Source of the DNA: Hericium rajendrae
Lineage: Eukaryota > Basidiomycota > Agaricomycetes > Russulales > Hericiaceae
Length of the DNA stretch: 64,000 nucleotides
NCBI GenBank assembly: GCA_033439255.1
Contig: CM065878.1
Coordinates: forward strand, 2,852,001 to 2,916,000
Reading direction: 5' to 3'
Shown: positions 57,197 through 64,000 of the stretch, one piece after another
How the letters are laid out: each line of letters opens with the position of its first letter
How positions within the stretch are numbered: position 1 is the stretch's first letter
Translations under genes and position numbers: made by a program
Notes under the pieces: model-generated
Told to the model about the DNA's origin: nothing
Seen by the model: the letters and a program-made list of their open reading frames with translations, nothing else
Database searches by the model: none

Positions 57197-57283
57197 GTTG
57201 AAAGATATACGGAAGTCGTAAGACCTGGAGGGGGACAAGTTAGAGAATTTTGAGGATTGCTGATTAAGGACGCACAAATGAAA

Positions 57284-57415
57284 ATAGAGCGAGAAAGAGC
57301 TAGAGAGAAGCTAAGTCCTTAGAGAGAGAAGACAGAGCAAAGGAGGAGAGGAAGACAGAGAAGAGAGAGGAGAGAGACAGAGGAAATAGAGACAGAGAGA
57401 AAAGAGACACCGACG
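57284..57415. promoter_or_regulatory. long polypurine (GA) tract upstream of PUB1-like gene
   Basis: About 130 bp are almost entirely A and G on the plus strand (GAGAGAAG-like units), so C/T on the coding strand of the RNA-binding gene, about 90-220 bp before its start codon. CT-rich tracts mark fungal core promoters, and such a tract may also exclude nucleosomes. A motif role is inferred. Confidence 0.5.
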
Positions 57416-57569
57416 ACGAAGGGAACGACGACGACGAGGATGATGATGATATACTGTAGAGTCTGCCACCTGCGATCAATTCACTCTCTTCCTCATCCAG
57501 GCACAACTTCGGCTATCTCCGAAACTCAGAATGAGTGGCGATTATCAGCACTACGCTACCACAACGCTA

Positions 57570-58781
57570 CTACTTGTCCGTAGGCACATTCAGCAACACG
57601 TTTCCGCCTGAGCTCGGAATGTACGTCACATTCCGGCTCCCCGACAGCGACTGCACGATCGCCTTCGCCGCTTCGATCTTCCTGAACGCAATGAATGCCC
57701 CCCCAGCCTTGTCCAGCGCACGTGAAATCGTCGATGCCGCTTCCGCCTCGCCTTCCGCCCGGATAACTGCTGCCTGGCGCTCTTGCTCGGCCTGGTGTGC
57801 AAAAAATGGTAAGTTAAGCCTGACATACACAGCCGCAAACATACCTTCTCGACAACGAACTTAGCGCGCTCGGCATCTGCAAACCGTCATCCAATCAGCT
57901 GTGAGACATACAATGACAAAGGAGAGCTGACCTTGCTGCGCAATCTGTTTCGCTTCGACAGCTTGCGTGAATTCCTACATTAAGCATGGTGATGAGGCAA
58001 TGGCCCTGCTTTCTCATGATGTCCATACCTTGCCGAACGTCAGATGCGTGATGGAGACATCTTCCAACTTGATGTTGAACTCCCCAGCACGCTGCAACAG
58101 GTCAGCCCGAATCCGCGACGAGACCTGTCAATTACGCCAACATCAGCGTCTCAGGGCCTGTGAGAATGTACTCTAGATATACTCACCACCTCGCGCTGGG
58201 TGATCAGCTCGGCTGCATCGAACTGTGCCACAATAGCCTTCAAGACTTCATTGCCGATCGAAGGAAGCACCCTCTCATCGTAATCCAGCCCAAGGGTCTG
58301 GTAAATTTTGGGAAGGTGTTCCACGTCTGGGCGGGAAAGGACACGCAGGGTGAGCGTGACCATTTGCATATCTTTTGAACCAGTCGTCGTGGAGATATTC
58401 TGCGTGAACGCAATTAAATCTCAATGAAGATCACAGGGCGGGTATAAAGCAGGACTCACACGGGGCTTGATGCGACAGTCGTACAGAATCGCGCGCTGCA
58501 ACCATGGAATCAAGAAGTGCGTACCCTCAACCGTCGCCTACAACATCATAAGCAAGATGGTCATATATGATATGTTGCTCTATTCACCTTGTCCTGCACT
58601 CCCGTAAACCTGTCGAACATAACAGCGCGGTATCCGCCTGGAACATCAAACAAGCTAGCCTGGAAGGCAACCGCAGCAAGCGCCAGCGGAACTGTTCAGT
58701 GCCTGATGAGATGAAGGAGTTCACACAAGTTGTATAGGACGACTGACCCGCCAAACGAGATGCTGATGCAGAGAATGCCAT
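57570..58781 (-). CDS. PHB1: prohibitin 1
   Basis: An inner-mitochondrial-membrane scaffold that forms rings with PHB2 and protects membrane proteins. Exon 1 ([12 protein letters not shown], start 58781-58779) joins to [20 protein letters not shown], giving the N-terminal membrane segment; then [19 protein letters not shown] strands continue through [20 protein letters not shown] and [20 protein letters not shown]. The coiled coil includes [20 protein letters not shown] and the protein ends [20 protein letters not shown] with TAG 57572-57570. At least seven introns (near 58734-58687, 58585-58540, 58455-58400, 58187-58130, 58030-57975, 57930-57880 and 57845-57795) keep frame. Length, about 275 residues, is normal. 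The start was chosen because the intron join restores the family sequence [13 protein letters not shown]. Confidence 0.92.
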
Positions 58782-59050
58782 GAGTGTGGTGAATGAGGTC
58801 GACGAGGAGTGCAAGCTAGGCGCGCTGGGGTGTGCAAATAGGTCACAAACAAACGCGTCACGTCGCCGACACGACGCGCCGAGCTGGCCCGACTCCCGAG
58901 TCGTCCATGCCTACATCCCGTCAAGTGTTCAACTTTCACGACTTGCTTTCTTCTGGCACGGTTCACAACAGTGGAGTCCTGATTAGAACAACGGAAATAG
59001 GAAATAGCAAGGATATAAGTGTATATTCTACCATAAATCCGAACATCTAG

Positions 59051-61484
59051 TCAGGAGGCGAGCATTAACTGCCCCCCGCCATCTCCGACACCAGTCTCCA
59101 TCCTTGCCGAATGACTACCAAACTGCATTGCCCGCTTCTTCCTCGTGCTAGCCTCCACAAGCCCAACCTTCCGCGCTGCGAGCCTCAACAACATCTTGTC
59201 GCCAAGTCCCACCTCGAGCCGTGGATCCATCTTGTAATGGACCGGCAGTCGGGCGAGAAAGGATACAACGTTGAGGTCGAGGAAGGGATGGCGCGTTTCC
59301 TTCCCGTGCGAAGATATGACGCGGTCATCGCGCCCCAGGTTCCGAGTCGGGATGCGGTCAATCTCTAGCTGGAACTACAGCAGAATGAATCAATGCAGAC
59401 TCGCCAAACGGAAGGGTCTGCTTTACCTCGTCAATGACTGCTTGCCATCCTCCGGTATTGTATGCCGTTCGGTGTCGACCGTAGCCTCCAAGTAACTCGT
59501 CTGATCCCAGTCCATTGAGCAGAACACGAGCAGGACTCGTATATGGTTCTGGTGGAGCTTCAGGTCTGCTTCGCACTTGACCCTTTCCCCGCGCAGCAAA
59601 GAACAGAGCCATCGCAAGACTCTGAAAACCATGGGTGTTGTGCGTCAACAGTCTCATCACCTCAACGTCTAGGCGGGCACTTACGAGGTCCATGACTGTG
59701 CGGCTGGGCCACATCGCAGACTCAACGGTGGGTTTAGCAGCTTGACACTCCAGATACGGAACATCAACTTCGAGCTAAAGCGAATCAGCAAATCTCGTCA
59801 CCGTCAATATGAACGGCAACTAACAAAATTCCATATCCTTCGCGGACACAGTCTTCGGAGCTCTTCGAGTTCTTGGAGCCCTGTCACGCGATCGGGCACC
59901 AGATAATCATGGTTACATCTCCCATTTTCGACCGCACCGAGGACGCCATTCCGCTCTTTGAGTTTTTTCTGTTTCTTTTTCAGCCCTCCAATGTTGCCGT
60001 CGACTTTGAGCTGTATCTTTCGCGGGTTGTCGAACGCGACGTTCAGAAGATCTATCGGCTCGTTTGGGGGTACATGGCGGTCTGCTAGGTACGCCAGCAT
60101 GGTAGAGTCGATGCCGCCGCTGAATAGGACGGCCAGGCGTGCTGTGCCTGTAAATTGTGCAGGGCTGTTCGATTTAATTAGAGCTTCGGATGCGTGTGCC
60201 GGGTATGGGCTTACCTGGGCGGGATTGATGGATGCCGCGAGGGAATATTTTGGACGTGACGCATTACGCTTTGATTGAGCTGAGCGATCAAGCCGTCGAC
60301 GGCGGATTCAAGGTAGCTGGGGATATCGTCTAACGAGTCGAGCCGTGGAGGCTCAGGTTGTGTTGGAGGCAGCTCGGGATTGACTTTGCTTGGCTCAGCC
60401 TGGAGGAGATTATCATAGGTTAACTCGAATGTGATACTTTGTTATGATGGTGAATTTACGCACGAAGGGGAATTCAGTTGACAAAGCAGGAGACGATATA
60501 CGCGGATATGCTTTGACGCAGCTCTCAAACTGCGTAGTGGGCTAAAAACAGTCAGTGCCATCAGCGAGGTTTCAATGATGTCAAAACGCACATCCGCGGC
60601 CGCGCTCAACGTCCGCAGGTCAAGGGCGTATATGTGGTCTGTTAGGACCTCTGTAAAATCGTAGCCTTCGTGCGCGCCCGCAGAGACCGACGCCAAGAGG
60701 AAGTACGGCTGCCGAGCAGTAGGTTTGTGGATGAGGAGAGATCTGCGTCCCAGCGGATCACGAGCGAAGAAAAGCTGCTGCGATGCAGACTGGACTCCGA
60801 CCATGAGCTCGTGCACGAAAAGCACGTAAAAAACCGTACCTCATAGTGAAGGAAGGCATAGCTGTTTTATCCATGAGCTCATTACAGGTGCATGAAGTGA
60901 ACAGAACGGTGCTTACGGGCCTTCCACTCGCCCAAACAGACGCACGATGTCTTCTGCAGTGTGTGCTCGCCTGAGCTCCGAGAAAAGCTTCACGCCGTCA
61001 TTCTCGTGCACATCAATCTGTCACCCCCAGTTAGCACCTCACAGCAGTCAATCCTATACCAGCCCGCTCACGTCGAGACCCTGAAAAATCTTTGCCCAAG
61101 ACTATTCAGTTCCTGCTCAACGATCTGCACGACGGGCAAACGGACCTCGCCATTCCAGCACAGGATTTTCCCCGTGTCCCCGTCTACATGCGGCTGCACC
61201 ACCGGCTCGTCGCCCCGCAAGCGCAGCTCAGACGCGAAGAAATCCACATCCACACGATGCCCGGCATGTTCGACGGCTATGTGGTACGTTCTTTGCGCGT
61301 CCGGGCCTGATCGAGATCCCGCGTATGCGTGAGTGTGAGACCAAGATTTGGCGGCGGAGACTGGCTTACCACGCAATGCATTGGCATCATGCAGTTTCTG
61401 CTGCAGGTTTTCAAAGGAGAGAGACTCATGGGACGTGGGATCTTGCGACGTCGCCCATCGAACGGAAAGGACGATTCCGCACAT
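59051..61484 (-). CDS. asparagine synthetase domain-containing protein (ASNSD1-like)
   Basis: The protein begins MCGIVLSVRWATSQ at 61484; Cys2 is the glutamine-amidotransferase nucleophile once Met is removed. Later parts: GKILCWNGEVFDG (GATase core), QLFFARDPLGRRSLL and the synthetase half with the PP-loop LFSGGIDSTMLAYL at about 60140-60100. Then come VLLNGLGSDELLGGYGRHR and a KKRAMQFG-type C terminus, with stop TGA 59053-59051. This order and the large spacing fit ASNSD1 and yeast YML096W rather than classical asparagine synthetase. Those homologues are conserved but poorly characterised, and whether they make asparagine is not established. Introns are numerous; some joins near 60280-60440 are uncertain. 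A MITE lies about 180 bp upstream of the start. Confidence 0.82.
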
Positions 61485-61660
61485 TGAACGAGGATGAAGA
61501 TGAGAGCATGATGCTACAGCAACCGTCCCTCTTTTGGACGCGTCGCGCGACGATACCGAGCTCGTCTCTGGCTGTCTCACCACCATAAACCATACATATT
61601 CATCTCAATAGACAGAACGATTGTCTTCTGTCTGAGGTCAGCCACGGAGACTACATATTA

Positions 61661-61816
61661 GAGACTTTTCGCAACCCTCCGACTCGAACCCAACCAGTCG
61701 AGCCACAGGCTCCATAAGTCGCTCCACCCTGCCATCCACGCCAACCTGCATCTCAGTCGGACTCGGCACTCCACTAGTCGAGTCCGAGTCCGAGTCGGTC
61801 GGTTGCGAAAAGTCTC
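61661..61816. mobile_element. 156-bp MITE with 16-bp perfect TIRs and TA duplication
   Basis: GAGACTTTTCGCAACC (61661-61676) is the exact reverse complement of 61801-61816. Beyond it the match extends for about 10 more bases with a two-base mismatch (CCGACTCG on both arms). TA occurs immediately outside both ends (61659-61660, 61817-61818), the target duplication of Tc1/mariner-type elements. No coding capacity. It lies in the promoter region of the ASNSD1-like gene. Confidence 0.75.
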
Positions 61817-62036
61817 TATTCATCACCAACCAATCTACAGAAGAATCGGTCTCGTTTATGACATCAAAACACTCGCGGTTTATTGTTAACAACAATGCTA
61901 CGGATGCTACAAACGATATATCTCTACAATGCTTCCGCATATTTCACTTCCATGATACTTCCGCCGTCTAGTACAACCAGGAGTCCCACATCGGCACAGC
62001 AATCGACGCCGGCCCCGGAGAGAAAACAAGGCCCGC

Positions 62037-64000
62037 TCAGGCAACGTAGGTCGAAGAGGAAACACTGCCGCCACGACCGGTCCAGTTGATGTCTAATCAA
62101 CGACAATTAGTAAGGTGGGATAACTGAGAAAGCAGAGCTGCTTACGGATATCCTCGCCGGCCTTGAGCTTGGCGTTCTCCTTGCCCGGGAGGACACGGAA
62201 CGTGTGGGCACCGAAGTAGTCACGCAGACCCTGGATGAGGTTGGCGGGGAGGATCTCGCTCCTGTAGCCGTCGAAGAACGACAGCGCAGTGCTGTGGGCC
62301 GGCGAGGGAATCCCCCAGAGGGTAGCCTGGGCAATGACGCGTCTCCAGCCGGGCTGCGCCTTGTGGACAGCTAGAAAGATTGCAGATGAGCACCATATTC
62401 AAAACAAGTGGAGTAGTACTAACCCTTGTTGAAGAAATCATCGAAAAGCAAGGACTCCAGGTCGTGGTTTTTGCCGAAAGCGGACGAGATGTCACCAAGG
62501 AAGACGGACTATAACACACGAAGACAGTGAATATGAAGCAAATGATTATGCGACATGAGGGTATTACCTTGATGATGCAGCCACCACGCCACATGCGCGC
62601 AATACCGGCGTAGTTCAGGTTCCATTTGAGCTGTATACGGCCCAGTCATCAGAAATCAAATACTGAAGGTATATGCAGGGAAACTGACATCCTTGGCAGT
62701 CTCACGCATGAGCATGAAGCCCTGAGTATAGGAGATGATCTTGGAGGCATACAAGGCCTGCTCAAGATCGTCGATGAACTGCTGCTTGTCGCCGCGGAAC
62801 GCTTCCTTCTGGGGCCCGGAGATATTCTTGCTCGCTCGGATACGCTCGGATTTGAGCGCAGACAGGCAGCGGGCGAAGACGGCCTCGCCGATCAGGGTGA
62901 CTAAACCCCGCTATCAGATTCTGTCTAATTTGTAAATCATATAGATTAGTAATTTACCTGGAGTGCCAGCCTCGAGAGCGTTGATAGCGGTCCACTTGCC
63001 AGTACCCTTCTGGCCAGCGGAATCGAGGATCTTGGTGACGACGGGCTCACCGTCGTCGTCCTTGAATTTGATGACGTTGGCGGTAATTTCAATCAAGAAT
63101 GAGTCGAGGACGCCCTTGTTCCACTTCTCGAAAATGGCGGCAATCTCATCCTCATGGAGTCCGAGACCACGCTTCAGGATATCGTAGGCCTCAGCAATGA
63201 GCTGCATGTCACCATACTCGATACCTGGCAGCGCACGGTGAGGACAAAGTGACAAGTTGGTGACGTCATTAAGCGCGTACCGTTGTGGACCATCTTGACG
63301 TAGTGACCAGCACCAGTCTCACCGACCCAGTCACAGCATGGCTCGCCGTTAACTTGAGCGGCGGTCTTCTGGAAGATCTCCTTGATATGAGGCCAGGCGG
63401 CGGGCGAGCCACCAGGCATGAGTGAGGGACCGTAGCGAGCACCCTCCTCACCACCAGAAACACCAGCACCGACAAAGAGAAGGCCCTTAGACTCAAGCTC
63501 TTTGGTGCGGCGGATTGAGTCGGGATAATGCGAGTTACCACCATCGATGACGATGTCACCAGGTTCGAGGTAGGGCTCGAGCTTGTGGATGAAATCATCC
63601 ACAGCAGGGCCAGCCTTGACGAGAAGGATGATCTTGCGGGGGCGCTTCAACTTGGCGCAGAGCTCCTCAATAGAGTGGGCACCCTGGACGTTGGTCCCTG
63701 GGAAAGCACACATTCAGACGATTGTATCCCATGCGAGATCTGGGCAGTGAGCATTACCTTTCGCCTCATTCTCGAGGAAGTGGTCGACCTTGCTGACAGT
63801 ACGGTTGTATGCGACAACAGTGAATCCCTTGTCGTTCATGTTGAGGATCAAGTTTTGACCCTGTCCAGATCGGATTCAGTGAGAGGGCAGATACGACACA
63901 AGAACGAGATCTTACCATGACGGCCAGGCCGATGAGGCCGATATCGCCACTGGAGCAGAAAGTGAGCAGGCAGATGCGACTAGAACGCGCGAGGTACATA
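62037..64000 (-). CDS. GND1: 6-phosphogluconate dehydrogenase, decarboxylating (first exon cut by window edge)
   Basis: An oxidative pentose-phosphate enzyme: converts 6-phosphogluconate to ribulose 5-phosphate with NADPH and CO2. The first visible full exon (63949-63916) is [11 protein letters not shown], the NADP-binding Rossmann start; next come [57 protein letters not shown], the substrate motif [20 protein letters not shown] and [17 protein letters not shown] (catalytic Lys region). The C terminus ends [19 protein letters not shown] then [17 protein letters not shown], stop TGA 62039-62037. An intron at 63997-63950 (48 nt) leaves only the last three bases of the upstream exon in the window, so the start codon lies outside. 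All other joins hold frame. Confidence 0.95.

Noticed and set aside
1-64000. CRISPR array, rRNA genes, bacterial-type operons or terminators
   Set aside because: No regularly spaced repeats and no rRNA sequence; intron-rich genes with eukaryotic families make bacterial features inapplicable.

Overview
The window reads as nuclear DNA of a filamentous basidiomycete, most likely an Agaricomycete. Protein-coding genes are packed on both strands and broken by many introns of about 45-65 nt with GT..AG ends. The recognisable genes are fungal housekeeping genes: HOG-pathway MAPKKK, DRG1 GTPase, RIC1, sterol glucosyltransferase, YPT7, ATG16, PUB1-like, prohibitin and 6PGDH. There are no rRNA genes, no CRISPR array and no convincing tRNA.

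Layout. 1-2.5 kb: C-terminal part of a TFIIIC tau138-type subunit (+). 3.7-5.9 kb: multi-pass membrane protein (+). 6.2-10.7 kb: SSK2/SSK22 MAPKKK (-), head to head with DRG1 (+, 10.9-12.9 kb). 13.4-14.9 kb: metallo-beta-lactamase-fold hydrolase. 15.3-16.2 kb: PRELI/Ups lipid-transfer protein. 16.6-20.5 kb: RIC1. 21.1-22.1 kb: SUR7/PalI-type membrane protein (-). 22.5-27.9 kb: PH/GRAM sterol glucosyltransferase. 28.1-29.6 kb: 2OG-Fe(II) oxygenase (-). 30.9-32.9 kb: PXA-domain protein (-). 33.2-34.6 kb: Ser-rich single-pass membrane protein. 34.8-41.7 kb: a complete DNA transposon. 42.8-44.5 kb: branched-chain aminotransferase. 45.6-47.7 kb: unknown membrane protein. 49.5-50.5 kb: YPT7 (-), head to head with ATG16 (50.8-51.8 kb). 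52.3-55.1 kb: secreted Gly/Ser/Asp-rich protein built from repeated exons. 55.7-57.2 kb: PUB1/TIA1-like RNA-binding protein (-). 57.6-58.8 kb: prohibitin 1 (-). 59.1-61.5 kb: ASNSD1-like asparagine-synthetase homologue (-). 61.7 kb: a MITE. 62.0 kb to the end: 6-phosphogluconate dehydrogenase (-, first exon cut by the window edge).

Two things stand out. First, DRG1 can only be read through in its conserved form with 18 exons, several extremely small (18, 16, 15, 14 and 6 nt) and one of a single nucleotide at 12692; the 18 exons total 1101 nt, exactly 367 codons. Second, a 6.87-kb element has 34-bp terminal inverted repeats, a 9-bp flanking duplication and subterminal TCCGGACA repeats. It carries one uninterrupted nine-exon gene (about 1869 aa) that fuses a Ulp1-type cysteine protease to an RNase H-fold, P-element-like transposase.

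Several conserved genes (SUR7-like, sterol glucosyltransferase, YPT7, PUB1-like, probably two more) show single-base frameshifts, often beside homopolymers. Base errors in the assembly are the likeliest cause, but mutation cannot be excluded from one sequence. Exon boundaries were worked out by hand from splice signals and known protein conservation; function calls come from recognised family motifs, not from a search.
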